64,000 nucleotides of DNA, from contig CP075493.1 in NCBI GenBank assembly GCA_021613535.1, positions 7,750,001 to 7,814,000 on the forward strand. Direction: 5' to 3'. The stretch comes from Adineta vaga (lineage: Eukaryota > Rotifera). Position numbers and translations under genes: made by a program. Under the pieces are notes generated by a model that saw nothing but the letters and a program-made list of their open reading frames with translations, searched no databases and was not told the origin of the DNA. Numbering within the stretch: position 1 is the stretch's first letter; each line of letters begins with the position of its first letter. Below, piece after piece: positions 37,110-49,672 of this stretch.

Positions 37110-38654
37110 CTAGGATAAAAAGCTTGGTTTTAACTTTAATTCGATTTGTGTGGATGATTTTCTTTCTGGTTCTAAAAAAAAAGATACAAATAAAACATGA
37201 AATAATCTATTGAATAATTGAGTCGTTTTTTGTGAGCACCTGGCGTTAATGGTATATAAGCTGGCATTACACTTGGAAGACTAAATTCTGGCTGTTTTAT
37301 TTTTCTAAAAGATCATAAATTACAAGTAAAACTAAAGAATATCAAGATCTCACTGAGCAGCATTTGGTATTTTTTTTAGAAATTTATTATCAGTTCGTTT
37401 TCGTCGATGTATTAAATGACAATATTTACCACGGGGACATTGACCAGTTGCATCAAATTGTGGACAAGAAAGAACATGTTGTTTCGAACACTAGATTTTT
37501 TTATGAGATTTTGTCAATAAAAAAAGAATAAACGTTTCTTCATGCTTTCTCCTACAGACCTCATTTCCTTTGGCACAAAATCCTTGAACAAAATCATCAC
37601 ATATTTGAGCATCAGTACCAACATAAGAATGTGCATATGGACAATTATCTTGTCCACAAGCGCCTTTCATAAAGAAAGAACATGTTGGTACTTTTCCAGG
37701 AATTAATTCATGAGAATAAGGACAAGAAGAATTCTTACAACGGCCATTTAAAAATCTACAATGAAGATAAACAAAATTGAAGTCATTATGTTGATGAAAT
37801 AGAATAAACATACTGTGTACAAACGGCAATTTGACGACGATCATGTAGAAATGGACATTTATCTCCACGATGACATTTACCAAAACGATTAAAATAAATA
37901 CAATTTTTTTTCTTTCGTAATGTTGTCAATTTTTTTGTTGCATTTCGTAATTGATAACGTCCATTACTTATTTGAATACTTCGTTGAAGAAGAACACTAA
38001 AATTATTTTTCAATAGAACAATGTCGATAGATTCAAAAAACAAAATGAACAATACATCGCACGTGTTCGAATTGGATCTTCGATTTTTTTCACTGGAATT
38101 GGTGTGGATACTGCTTTACTTGCATCAGAATCGGATGCTGAAAAATTACGAATAAGACATGCTTGTTCTCATTGAGATCTTACTTAAACGTTGAAGACAT
38201 TTGCCATTTGAATTTGTTTGAAATTTAATACCACGAATACGTACAAGACATTTTGATAAAGATGCTCGAGGTTTACGTTTTGATACTTGTTCATTAGTCA
38301 AAGGCTTTCGACGATCAAGCTTAAAACTAAACAAAAATCTTTACTGAATAAATAGAAATAACAATCAATGAACCTATTTCTATCCGTTTTCTTCAAACTT
38401 GTTCGCATCCATTTATATTTATTTCCAATATGTTTTGCTACTGCTGTTGATGATTTATCGATACTTTTCGCTCGTAGAAGTGTAGGTTTAGGTGAACTAA
38501 GTATTGGTTGTAATTGTTTAGTTTCATTTCGAATCAATTTAAATTGAGATGTTGGTATTCTAGTTTTCGAGACTTTGACAAGTGTTGTTGTTGAATGTAT
38601 AAGTTTGAAACGTGTTCGATGAGAATAAGGTTTACGATATGAGGGAAATTCCAT
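37110..38654 (-). CDS. ZC3H3: Five-CCCH zinc finger protein, ZC3H3-like
   Basis: About eight exons encode about 390 residues. Following a basic N-terminus, five CCCH fingers stand in tandem: CIYFNRFGKCHRGDKCPFLH, one starting CTQ-FLNGRCKNSSCPYSH, CSFFMKGACGQDNCPYAH, CDDFVQGFCAKGNECSKQH (completed across an intron) and CPQFDATGQCPRGKYCHLIH. Five fingers of this spacing, with the preceding helical stretch, mark ZC3H3, a nuclear RNA-binding protein linked to polyadenylation and mRNA export in vertebrates. The protein is shorter than human ZC3H3, mainly in the N-terminal part. The last exon ends at 37110 after KLKPSFLS. The start is 156 nt after the SMARCD stop on the same strand and is preceded by an acceptor-like tract. 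Confidence 0.88.
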
Positions 38655-38771
38655 CTATAATAACTGAGAAGGAAAAAAAAGAGAATGAAATTTTAATATA
38701 ACATTTAGTTTAACTACATAAACAAAGACGAGAAGACAAACAAAGAAAGAAAGAAAAACATATTGTTGAAT

Positions 38772-38789
38772 TATATATATATATATATA
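38772..38789. repeat. AT microsatellite
   Basis: About nine AT units between the SMARCD stop and the ZC3H3 start. Confidence 0.85.
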
Positions 38790-38810
38790 AGAGATATATA
38801 TCATTCAAAA

Positions 38811-40842
38811 TTAAGAATTACGAATGCCAAGAGCTTGTTCTAATTCAACACGTTTTTGTTGAACTTTATTGTAGAAATATCGACTAACAGCTTCATAAGA
38901 CCATTGTTCCGTGTAATAATCAGCTCTTCGTTCTTCTTCAGTATTTCCTGTCGTTGAATCCGTTATCATTTTCAGATCACGAGATTGTGATGCTAACCAT
39001 TTACATATAAAACTTTGAGGATCATCAGCAAATGAAAGATAAAATTCTCGACTTTGCTTTAATTGATTAATACTATCGATATATTGAAGAATCTAAACAT
39101 GTGCAAAAGAGTTCATAATACTATTTCTTGTTTCTAAAATTATTCTTACTTTGCCATCTAAGTCTTCTAATTCATGCGTATTTTGTGGAGTAAGAAATGA
39201 TCGCATTGAATCTCGAACTGGATCATCAACTTCAACATCAATATCATAACAAGCATGTTTTTTTGGATCAGTACCCAAACTAAAATTTCGAGATGATCAT
39301 AATTTAATTTAATAAATAAGAAAAATAAATTCGTACCAAAGGGTATGGTTGATAATGATCGGCTCTGATGGAAGAATAAGTTTATTCAGTTTACTTGGTA
39401 AATCAGAAAAACGAAGACGTGAACAATCAAATATCTAGAGAGAAATAAGTTTCAGTATTCGATTTGATATACATTATGAAAAATAATAAGATACCAACCG
39501 ACTGGAGATGTGTATCACAATTGATAAACTCTCGTTCTTCAGAATCTTGTAGTTTATGTGTTTTGATATATTGCCATATGGCATGAATGATTGTTTGACG
39601 TGTACCATTAGTAATTGAAAGTAAACGAGCAAGACGAGCGTCAAGACGAAATTGGGGTGGCTAGAAAACATTCATATAGAAAACATTTGTTTGATCCAAA
39701 GTAAATAAACTTACAGAATGATCAAGAACCATTAGAATTGTACATTTAACATTTTGATCACCTGGTCGACGAACTTGAAAACCATCCGTTTCTGCTGTAG
39801 CATTTGTACGATGCCACTAGAAATTCGAATTTATTTTAATTCATATTCAAATTTATACGACAAACCTCAACAAGATGATTATCTGGTCCATACAAATCTT
39901 TGTCAAGCTCAATGACAAGACTTCGAAAAAATGAAGAAAATTTACGTTTTGATTTTCCTTGATCATATTTATTTGTATTAGGCTAAACGAGAATATTGTT
40001 GTTCTATAATCATAATATTAATCCTATTTAACTTACATCATCAAGTAGACGACCTTCAACACGCATTTCCCAATACTGAACTTGTTCATCATCCATACCT
40101 GTTGTATCTGAATCAAAACGAACTGGATATTGATGACTAATAAAGATTCGTAATTTCTTTTTGATCTAAATATAAAGAGTTTGTAAAATATTCAAAACAT
40201 TCTTTTTCTTTTCTGTGTAACATACTTTTTGTGGCCGTTTTAGTGTTTCTTGTAAATCAAGTCGTTTTCTCATGAGAACAGAATCTAATTTTTGTTCTAA
40301 ACGTAATAATTCAATGTAAGCTTGAGATTCTGGCACAAGCGAACGTATTTGTTTATGAATGATTTTTTCTGTTAAACGTTTACGTTTTTTTCTGAAAATA
40401 TTCAAAAAATATATAAATACACGGCAACATCCTCTACTCACTGAGGTCTAATGGGACCAGCACCGCCTGCATTAGGCATCATCACTGGATTTGGACCACC
40501 CATAGCAGCTCCATATGGCATTGGTGGTTGTTGTCCAGATTGCATCATTTGTTGTTGACGTGGATCATTTGTATAAGTTCCACGTTTTGTTTTATCGTAA
40601 AGTGGTGTACGATTCATGACACCATATGGACTACCAACTGGTCGAGACATCATTGATGTTTGAGGTGATTGTTGTTGTTGTTGTTGGATCATCGATACTT
40701 GCATAGGTGATGGTGCTACCATTGGACGCATAGATGGGACACCAACAGAAGTATTCGGTTGAGGCATACCAGGTGTATTCATCATTGTTGGAGGACGTTG
40801 CATTGGTGATCCTTGTTGTTGTTGCATTTGATTGGGATACAT
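38811..40842 (-). CDS. SMARCD1: SWI/SNF complex subunit SMARCD (BAF60)
   Basis: About nine exons encode about 515 residues, the length of human SMARCD1. The N-terminus is rich in Gln, Met and Pro ([13 protein letters not shown]). Then follow [20 protein letters not shown], the conserved core [13 protein letters not shown] and [33 protein letters not shown] and [21 protein letters not shown]. The SWIB/MDM2-type domain is present ([20 protein letters not shown] to LNKLILP), followed by the C-terminal part with [13 protein letters not shown] and [26 protein letters not shown] bridges the SWI/SNF remodeller to transcription factors. ATG at 40842 is the first in frame. Confidence 0.93.
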
Positions 40843-41465
40843 GCTGATTTTTATTTGACAGAATATACTATGTTAAATCGTGTCTATGTCACAGAAAAGA
40901 AACATCGTACATAGCATTGTTTAGAGTTGTGCTTGATTCGCTGATAGAATGGACAAATCCAAAAATAAACTAATAGAGGGCAGCACATATCAACAAACAA
41001 CATATTCTTCTAATTATTTCAATTTCATCCTATTATAGCTAAGTTATCAACACTATGTTTCTGCTGATAAACAAAGGTCATTGATAGACAGACCACATGA
41101 ATGAACAGCTTGTATACATCTGACATATCTGTTTGAAATAATACAAGTGGCCGAAGCAAAATAAATGTGAGATTTTATAATTGATTTTCAATTATTCACA
41201 ATCGTGTCTATACTACATTTACTAATGAGACCTTAATAAACGATGATATGAATCATTTCTTAAATTTTTATTTCAATCGATGTTGGAAAAAAAGACATGT
41301 ATTTCTTTTTATTAATATGTGAATAAAGAGAAATTCATAGATTGATTTCATTGAAACTGCTCGAAAGGTTAATAGCATGCATATGGTTGATTTTTGTTTC
41401 TTTTTCTTGTGAATCAAATGAGCGTGCAGGAAAAAAATGTTCTTTTTTTTAGAGTTTGGAAGATT
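40843..41465. other. Intergenic region
   Basis: SMARCD promoter and 3' flank of the ferritin gene. No gene, repeat or RNA seen in about 620 nt. Confidence 0.5.
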
Positions 41466-42343
41466 TTAATCTTGAAGTTCTTCTTTGTCGAAGATATATT
41501 CACCAAGACCAGGACCAACACGTCGTAAATTGGTGATGTATTCACCATATTCTTTGAGTGATTTAACCTATATTAAACAAATTGATTAGAAGATTATCAT
41601 TCAACGAAAAGTTTTCTTTTACCTGTTCATCAAGAAATTCTTCTTCAAGATAATTGGAAAGATGTGGATCACTAGCAAATAGAAACAAGATAACGATAGA
41701 AATAGAAATTTAATCTATGATAATTTTACCTATGTCTGCCAGCATAAGCATGTAGTTCAAGTAATGCTTGGTAAACATCCTTTTCCAATTGTAAAGCAGT
41801 TTCATGAGCTTCAAGAGCTGAATTCCAACTTTGTTGAGTTGGTTTCTAAAGTTAAATCAACAAAGCAAGTTTATCTTAACTAGAAAAAAAATCGAACTAA
41901 CCTTGATATCCAAAAGTACAATTGTTCCACCACGTTTATTTTGATATTCCATAAATTTATTTGCATGTTCGTGTTCTTCTTCAGACATTTTCTTGAAAAA
42001 ATTATAATGTCCTAGAGAAGAAACAATCGATCGATATATATTCAACAACAATAAATTATCTAGTACCTTTTAATGCAACATCGGATCGATTGAAATGATG
42101 AGCCATAGCCATATAAGCATAGCTAGCATACAATTCTAAATTGATCTGACGATTGATCAAACCTTCGTTGTCTTCATGATAATTACTATGAAGGACAAAT
42201 TTTATTTTATAATAGCAATAGATTTTAAAAGAAAAAAAAACAACAACTTACTATCGAACGAGATTCTCGCGTGATTGGTTGGGTGCAACTGGAGCTTTTT
42301 GACGATCTGGTTGACCACCTTGTTGTTGTTGTGTTTTATCCAT
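41466..42343 (-). CDS. FTH1: Ferritin, heavy-chain type
   Basis: About six exons encode about 190 residues. Ferritin forms 24-subunit cages that oxidise and store iron. It starts [20 protein letters not shown], a longer N-terminus than vertebrate H chain. Core blocks are [93 protein letters not shown] and [13 protein letters not shown]. Ferroxidase-centre residues (the Glu in the first helix, Tyr, Glu-Glu-His in EEEHEH, the later Glu and Gln) are kept, so it should be an active H-type subunit. No signal peptide is visible, suggesting a cytosolic form. The 5' UTR carries an iron-responsive element. Confidence 0.94.
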
Positions 42344-42422
42344 ATTGATTTGATTGTATAGAATTATTTAAATGTAATAAAATGTTTCGTTTTTGGAGGG
42401 AACGATGACGTTTTAATGCACA

Positions 42423-42463
42423 CGATTTGTAACGAACAGTCACTGCTGCTGCAAAACAAATCG
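42423..42463 (-). promoter_or_regulatory. Iron-responsive element (IRE) in the ferritin 5' UTR
   Basis: On the minus strand the sequence folds as a canonical IRE. A six-base loop CAGTGA (42440-42445) is closed by a five-pair upper stem (AGCAG with CTGTT, one G-U). An unpaired C follows exactly five pairs below the loop. The lower stem has an inner GC pair and a T-G wobble, two T-T mismatches and then eight perfect pairs (CGATTTGT with ACAAATCG). It lies 80 nt before the ATG. Known role: iron-regulatory proteins bind it under low iron and block ferritin translation. Confidence 0.85.
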
Positions 42464-42494
42464 ACTAACTGATGGAAGAAAATGACGATGAATA

Positions 42495-42514
42495 TCTATA
42501 TATATACTTATATA
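42495..42514 (-). promoter_or_regulatory. TATA-like box of the ferritin gene
   Basis: TATATAAG followed by TATATATAG on the minus strand, just upstream of the IRE. A start about 30 nt downstream would place the IRE within about 10-20 nt of the cap, the position that matters for its function. Confidence 0.5.
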
Positions 42515-43896
42515 ATAAGAAGAGAGAGAAGAAGGGTGAAAATGAGAGAAAGAAAAAGAACGACAAGAAAAAAAAGTACAAGGGCTTTTTTTTCTTCTTC
42601 TTCGTCGAGTACAATCTGAATGTATGTCTTATCGTACATCGATGTTACTAGAAGAAAAGAGAAAGAAAGAAAAATGAATGCCCCAGTACGACTACCTATC
42701 TATTCTGCCCATTTGATAAAAAGAACATAGAATAAAGGAAAAAAATAGAGAAGGACATCGAGTAATGTATAGATTAATATAGACATTATTATTGGAAAAA
42801 GAAGAAAGAACGGAATAAAAATTCAAAGAAAACTAGTATAATATTGAAATAAAGATATTGAAAAGTAGACCACGTCATATGTTCTTTCTCTCACACACAA
42901 GGATAATTTAAGAGAAAGAGGGCGCACTATCATTCGTTGACTTAGAATAGCCTCAATGTACTTGTTTTTGAAAAAAAGTGCCATCTTATCCCCTTATTCA
43001 CTCCAATTTACTGTTATTCTTTAAAAGTGAATCTTCATGAAATGCTATTTCATTCCAAACTGATAATATCAGATTGTTATAGGTCAACAGATATGCATAA
43101 AGTTCAAAAATTCGATTAAATGCATCACTATCGTTATGGAGATGAAAGATATGTATGGGAAGATAATCATATTTTTAAAAAGCTGATCAACTAACTGTCA
43201 ACAATGACAAGGCAAAAAGCGCAATGTTCGCACTTTCATATTATTTTTGGACATCGATTCATATATCGAAAGAAATATAAGGGTGTACACTTGAAAATAT
43301 TAATATAAAAAAAGATGATTCATCGATCGGTACATTGAGGGTGACATATGAATTCGTTGTAGTTAAAGATATTTTGTCACGCACTTCATCAGTTTAAATT
43401 GCTTTGAATGATTAAGCAGTACTTTTATAGATTTTTACAAACTTGTTTTTGTTAGATATTGTCTCTTAAACGTGTAACTCATAATGAAAATTTTGTTCGA
43501 TCACGAACATATTTCTGCTTTAGAGATCTTCTATACTTGATAATCATGAATATCTCATCATTTACTATAAAACCAAAACTATCGAGAAGATACTGTTCGA
43601 AGAGCGTTACTGCTTGCTGAGAAACTTTCTACATGTTAAACATAATTTTTGTTTGATACATATTTTTGTTATCTTTTATAAGAATATGTTCTACATTTTT
43701 TCTTCCACATGTAATATGTTACATCTTATTTTTTTTTGTTTTAAAGAAGACAAAAAATACAGTTATCGTTATAAGAAGAAAAGAATGAATAATATAATAA
43801 AAAGAAAAAGAAAATCCACACACGCACACACGTATGAAAAAAAAAGAGGAAAGATTTATCTGCAGAATGTTCATCTATAATGCAGATAAATGATTG

Positions 43897-44910
43897 TTAT
43901 CGTCGTATAAAAACCACAGTTATAAGCCCTAAAGAAATCAAAAAATTTCAGAATAAACATAAGAAAAATCGTTCTTACCAAGTATATAGCTAGCAATTAC
44001 TTTCGAATTTGTTGTCATATGTAGATAAGATGGGAGACGTGTATTTAAAGTATTTGCATCATCAGGTATAGTTGGTGCTACGAGAATAAATGCACAGATA
44101 GCGCCGATTATGGTTAGAACAAAAAAAAACAATGGATCTCCTGAAAAAAAAACATAATCAGTCTCAAGATGATTCTTTTTTTGTTCAAATGAAATATAAT
44201 TTACGTGTTTCTTGTTGCGTAGGAATGGTTGAATTTGTTGTTGATACTGTAGTATTCATTCGATTACGATTGGATACACTAGTTAAACCTGGTTCTTCAT
44301 CAAAATTTTGTTCTGATGGTTTATAAGATAGAATTGAACACGTCACATCTCGTTTACCTTAAAAAGATAAATACGAATGATTTTAAATTTAAAAATTGAC
44401 TTTCTACCAATAAGATCTTGGGCTTTTCGACGATCAAAAAATTGTATACGAATTTTATGTACAACATTCTGATTTGTAGATGATGATGATGTATCAAGAA
44501 GGCGTATAATTCTAATAGAATATATTCAAATAGGTTAAGATAAATACACTTATGATCTTCTTACGTATCTACAGAGTGTTGTGCACGAATTTCGCCTTGT
44601 GGTTCGGCGATTGAATATTTTCTTGGAGCAGTGCACAACACTAAAAAGAAAACATTTGTGCATAATTATATTGAAATAGAAAACAATTTTTTTCTACCTT
44701 TGTAACGGACGGCGAATTCATATGGATTGTAAAGCGTCAATACCTGGGAGAAGGTACTGGGATCATCTGTAATGGAATAAAAATGATGCAATGTAGTAGA
44801 TAAGAAGATATATGTTTTTTTCTCTTACCCAGATAGAATAGAAGTGAATTGGATGAACAATAGAAAGGTAATTGAGAAGCATTATTGGTCAAATGTGTTG
44901 GTAAGGACAT
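43897..44910 (-). CDS. MOSPD1: Motile sperm domain protein, MOSPD1-like (VAP-related)
   Basis: About six exons encode about 230 residues. The N-terminal half is an MSP (VAP-type) domain: LPFYCSSNSLLFYLDDPSTF, QVLTLYNPYEFAVRYKVLCT, APRKYSIAEPQGEIRAQHSV and IRIQFFDRRKAQDLIGKRD. The C-terminal half has two membrane spans (PLFFFVLTIIGAICAFILV and SYLHMTTNSKVIASYILGLI). The end, SKVIASYILGLITVVFIRR, follows the MOSPD1/3 pattern closely, so this is an endoplasmic-reticulum anchored protein that would bind FFAT-like motifs at membrane contacts. The last intron (near 43929-43980) splits the ILG codon. An acceptor-like tract ends 8 nt before the ATG at 44910. Confidence 0.88.
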
Positions 44911-46221
44911 AAATACATCTGTAATATACGAAAATGAAAAAAAAAAGAAACAGATTGAAAGCAGTTAACAAATATACACACGAGGTGTATGTCAGTCAAT
45001 GAGTCATAAGAAGCAGCTGACGATTACATTACAGAGAAAAAAAACAAAGACTATTCGTAGATTAATTCTTGCGAAATACAATAATGAATAGAAATGTATA
45101 TGATGGTATGGTATGGTATAAGAAAAATAAACAATGAACTTCTTGATTCAATGTGTATGTTGAAATCTTCAAGATCATTGGTAAACTCAACTAATCATGA
45201 AGATTAACAACAGCGCCATCTGTGATCACATGTCGCTCATGAAAAATTTGAAGACTAAATGATAATTGAAAAAGGTAGAAAACGTTAGAATACACTCTAC
45301 AACTTATAGTCAACCGAGAGAACTTTATTAATACAAAATAATGCAATCGATTTTTTGCGATTAAAACTATATATTAGCAATTTTAGTAGGTGTGATTTTA
45401 TACTACTTTTATTTGGATATTGGAAAAGAATGAATGTACACAATGAAAGTCTTTCTAATATTAATTCGACTTTTGAATTAAAACAGAGTTAGATGAATGA
45501 GAGCGTGCGAAGAGAGAACTACAACGATTATCTGTTTGAAAACTCAATTTTTAAATTCAGTATAAGATTTCAATGCAATTCAAACGATTATAGGTACCAG
45601 TATTTCATTTGAAAATTAATTTGATTTATATAAATGGTACATGTATCGAAATGTTAGTGTTATTGATTGATTAAAGAATACGAATCAATAGAACCAGTCA
45701 ATATCTATACAAGAAGAAAATTCGTTTAAAAAGTAAAGCAGCATTCATTGAATAGTTCAAACTATCCTAAACTAATATACATACTTGAAAAAGTTGCCGA
45801 AATATATACTTATCACAGTCTATTTATCGATAATTCTTTTATATTCTAGCAGCAAGTCAACGATTATCAAGATACTAACTATATATATAGGAATCAATAT
45901 TTTATTAACATGAAGGTCATTTTCAAATCTTATACAAACATGTGATTAATTGTGTCTATGAATTAGATACTACTAATTATCGTACATAAGTCATATATAG
46001 AATTATAGTATTTCATGAATCTTCAATCAAATATCTGTACACAATTCAGTCGACTATAAATGATTTTTTCGAAACTAAGTTTTAAACTAATGCCATCTGT
46101 ACTGGATTTTGGATTGGTTGGTTCATAACCATATTTGTACTCAATTTATGTTGCTTTTTTCTTCTTTTCAGATCATACAAAACCAAACTTGAGTTACTCT
46201 GTTCTTAACTTTCATTAATAA
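44911..46221. other. Intergenic region between divergent genes
   Basis: A 1.3-kb AT-rich stretch between MOSPD1-like (-) and RABAC1 (+). It should hold both promoters. A pyrimidine-rich acceptor-like tract ends at 46171, 50 nt before the RABAC1 ATG. No other element recognised. Confidence 0.5.
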
Positions 46222-47024
46222 ATGGCTGAATTATCAAATGAGAATGCTTTGTAAATATGATACTAATAATATATTGAAGTATTATTATCTTTTCCGTTTC
46301 AGTACAAATTGGTCTTTGTCCAATCTTCAAAAGATTAATGTTCAAGAATTGTACACTCGTCAAAGACAAAGTTTACGTCCATGGTTTGAATTTTTCAATA
46401 CATCGAAATTTAAAACACCAATTAATCTTACTACAGGTCTGTAGAAATAATCTCATATATATATATATTAAATAATTCAATTCATTCTATTTAAAGCTAG
46501 TCGACGATTCTTAGCAAATATCGAACATTTTCAAACAAATTATGTCATTGTTATTATCATTTTATCAATTTATTGTGTGTAAGTAATCATCGTATATTCC
46601 TCAGAATACCAAATTTTTCATTTCTATTAGCATAACAACACCATCGTTATTATTTATTCTACTAGCAATGGCTGCCGGATGTTATTTAGTTAATATTAAA
46701 AATCGAGAAAAACAATTAGTTATTATGGGTAGGTATTATCAATGTATCTGTAATCGAAATGCATCACCTATTGTTCTATCTAGGTCGTCAAATTCCTCTT
46801 ACACAACAATACATAGCAGTCCTTTGTCTTTCTGTTCTATTATTAATTATGGTTGGAGCTGGTTCAGCTATCTTTTGGATTCTTGGTAATGTTCTTATAC
46901 AAGAAGATGTTCTCTCTATTGATTTATTTGTTTAGGTGCATCGGTATTTGTTATTGCTCTTCATGCTATTTTTCATCAAACACCGAATCAAGATGCATTT
47001 GGTTTACAAATGGAAGAAGTTTAA
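46222..47024 (+). CDS. RABAC1: Prenylated Rab acceptor protein 1 (PRA1/RABAC1)
   Basis: Several small exons encode about 165 residues. Diagnostic blocks are RQRQSLRPWFEFFNTSKF, the cytosolic start of PRA1 proteins, then ANIEHFQTNYVIVIIILSIY and the two paired hydrophobic hairpins ending in AGSAIFWILGASVFVIALHA and IFHQTP. PRA1 sits in Golgi and endosomal membranes and acts on prenylated Rab GTPases. The last residues (LQMEEV) fit the vertebrate C-terminus, which carries an ER-exit signal. The first exon is only 26 nt, ending MAELSNENA-, and is joined to FTNWSL. It is the first of five genes in a head-to-tail row. Confidence 0.9.
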
Positions 47025-47194
47025 AATCTAATATATGATAATCATTTTGAACAAATTTGTGATATTCAATCTGCACTCGATCTGAAAAGATGTCTTTGTT
47101 TTTCTTGCACATAGAAACATTTTATTGTTCCTTTTTCTTTTCTTTCTTTATTTGTGATGGGAAATATACTCAATATAGAATATCTCGATATTTA

Positions 47195-47211
47195 TCCTAT
47201 TTATGTTCTAG
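47195..47211 (+). promoter_or_regulatory. Acceptor-like site directly before the hexokinase ATG
   Basis: A pyrimidine-rich tract ends in TTCTAG immediately at the ATG (47212). It is 187 nt after the RABAC1 stop. Confidence 0.45.
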
Positions 47212-49414
47212 ATGGCACCTTCATCGGATTATATCATTGAAGTTCGTATTGATGTTTTGAAAACATTAAAAATTGCCGGTTTAGCAACTGGAATCTTAAC
47301 AGCAATTGGTCTTGGCGCATATTATATTCATCAACGTACACAACGTGTTAAACGCGTTCTTTTTCGAGATGAAGTTAAACATATTCTTGAACCATTTCAA
47401 TTGACTGATGAACAACTTCGTCGTGTTATGGCTAATCTAAATACAGAAATGACCAATGGATTACGATCCAATGATGAAGAAGGGAAAAATGATTTAGCAA
47501 TGTTTCCAACGTATGTTCATCATGGACCGAGTGGACAAGAATTAGGAGAATATTTGGTAGTTGATTTAGGTGGTTCAAATTTTCGTGTATCATACGTGAA
47601 TATTGAAGGACGCAATCGTATACGTTTAAACAACAAAATCTTTCTTATTCCACATTCACTTTTATTGGGTGAAGGAGAAAAATTATTTGATTATATCGCC
47701 GAATGTTTACAACGATTTATTGATGATAATAAATTAACTTTACATAAATCGGCTGATTATAAATTTGATTTAGGTAAATATCATATCAATTCAATGATCA
47801 GAAATCCTAAAGAAATGTTCTATTTTTTATCTGTTCGATATATATATATGTCACGTTCTTTATCCATTCTTTAGTGCTAATCTTTGGTATATTATCGCTT
47901 TTCTCTTGAGTTGAGTATTTCCTTATCGACATTTTCTCGAGAGAAAAAAAATGTGTTTTATCTATCATGAAACTAACTCTTGATTTGTGATTCTTGTTTT
48001 CAGCTTTTACATTCAGTTTTCCATGCAATCAAACAAGTTTACGCCAAGCAAAATTAGTATCATGGACAAAAGGTTTTAGTTGTACGGGTGTTGTTGATAA
48101 TGATGTAGTACTTTTATTACAACAAGCCATTGATCGACATAAAGTAAATAGATACATAAACATTGATTTTGTTTATATAATAAAATAAATTTTAGGATTT
48201 AAAAATACAAGTTGTAGCTTTGGTTAATGATACTGTTGGTACATTAATGGCGTGTAGTTCAATATATCGTGATTGTAAAGCTGGTGTTATTCTTGGCACA
48301 GGTAAATAATAGAATATAAACAAAAAATTTTTCAATAAAGTAATTATTTAGGATATAATGCATGTTATTTTGAAAATCTTGATAATGTACCTAAATGGAA
48401 AGGAGTACGAGATCAAACAACGAAACAAGTTGTTATCAATACTGAATGGGGCGCTCTTGGCAAAGTATGTACTACATTTGAATTAAGAAAACGAAAGTAA
48501 CAAAGATTTGAATTTAGCATGGTTGTTTGGATTTTATTCGAACTAGTGTTGATCGAGAACTTGATGAATCAAGTTTAACACCTAATCAACAAGTTTTTGA
48601 AAAGATGATTTCAGGTAAGAATACAAAAGATATCGTGATTATATGCGAATAATTTGTATTTTTTTTGAAGCACTTTATGTTGGAGAGATTGTTCGTTTGA
48701 TAATTGTTGATTTGGTTCAACGTTCAATTCTTTTTCCCGGTCGTATGCAGAAATCACCAAGTCTTCGATCAGATTATAATATTTTTCTTATTTTACGAGG
48801 TAAATCTAATTTAAAAAAAAAGATTTCAACTACATTGCTATTATTCATCTATAGGCAGTTTTTATGCAAAACATGTGGCTGATATCGAATCCGATAATAG
48901 TAAGTTTCGATGAACAAATTGTTTATTTATTTGTAATTGTTTCTTATAGCGGAAGATTTATCAATAACTTCATCAATTCTCACTTCTATTGGTATTCATG
49001 AACCATCGTATGATGATTGTTATATCATTCAAGAAGTATGCAAAACTGTATCACTTCGAGCAGCTAAATTAGCTGCCGCAGGTAAGATAATCTTATTGAA
49101 AGGAATTTTTCATAAATATAAATCATTTTTTTTAGCTATTGCTGTGTTGATCAATCGTCTTAATCAATCTTCGGTGACAGTTGGTATTGATGGAACATTA
49201 TTTCGTCATCATGAAAAATTTAAAAAGAATCTGGCACGTACTTTATCTCGACTCGTACCACGAACTGTAAGTTTAGACTGAATTTAACAATAAGAATATG
49301 TTCTCATCTATTATTTGTTTGTAGCATCGTTTGGTTCTTTCTGAAGATGGTTCATCGAAAGGTTCTGCGCTAGTTGCTGCTGTTGATCGACGTATGAAAG
49401 AAACAACTGCCTAA
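47212..49414 (+). CDS. HK: Hexokinase with N-terminal membrane anchor
   Basis: About nine exons encode about 500 residues, one hexokinase unit, catalysing ATP-dependent phosphorylation of glucose as the first step of glycolysis. An N-terminal hydrophobic segment ([20 protein letters not shown]) could anchor it to a membrane, perhaps mitochondria. Key blocks: phosphate loop [14 protein letters not shown] (Ser where the family usually has Thr), sugar site [11 protein letters not shown] and SWTKGFSC, catalytic Asp in [54 protein letters not shown] and the adenosine site [15 protein letters not shown] (GSS where the family usually has GSG). The intron at 47774-48003 is 230 nt, four times the usual length here. 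The stop is 258 nt before the next gene. Confidence 0.93.
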
Positions 49415-49645
49415 CCAAAACTTATTTATGCTCATTTTTTCCTTCTTTTTCTGTTCTTATTTTGCATGAGTTTTCTCAGTATCTAGATCGTGATTTTAGT
49501 TTCGTTCCTAGTCATTTTAGTGTCTGACTATTTAGACTATTTTTCTCCTTGAAACTCTTCAAATAATTAATTTATGTGTGTTTTATCGTTTCGATAGTTA
49601 ACTAGATATTTTTCATCTGAACACTATACATACATATCTATATTC

Positions 49646-49660
49646 ACTCCTATTTTTCAG
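49646..49660 (+). promoter_or_regulatory. Acceptor-like site before the APC13 ATG
   Basis: CTCCTATTTTTCAG ends at 49660, 12 nt before the start codon. Confidence 0.45.
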
Positions 49661-49672
49661 ATATATGATACA

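Larger units (their letters stand above)
42344..43896. other. Ferritin upstream region and intergenic DNA
   Basis: Besides the ferritin 5' UTR and promoter elements (to about 42514), this 1.5-kb stretch is purine-rich near 42525-42680 and otherwise AT-rich. The open frame 43614-43880 is low-complexity and unlikely to be coding. Confidence 0.5.

Noticed and set aside
43614-43880. Open frame of 88 residues upstream of the MOSPD1-like gene
   Set aside because: Composition is Phe/Lys/Arg/Thr-rich, reflecting AT and purine tracts; no motif, no splice structure and no family likeness.
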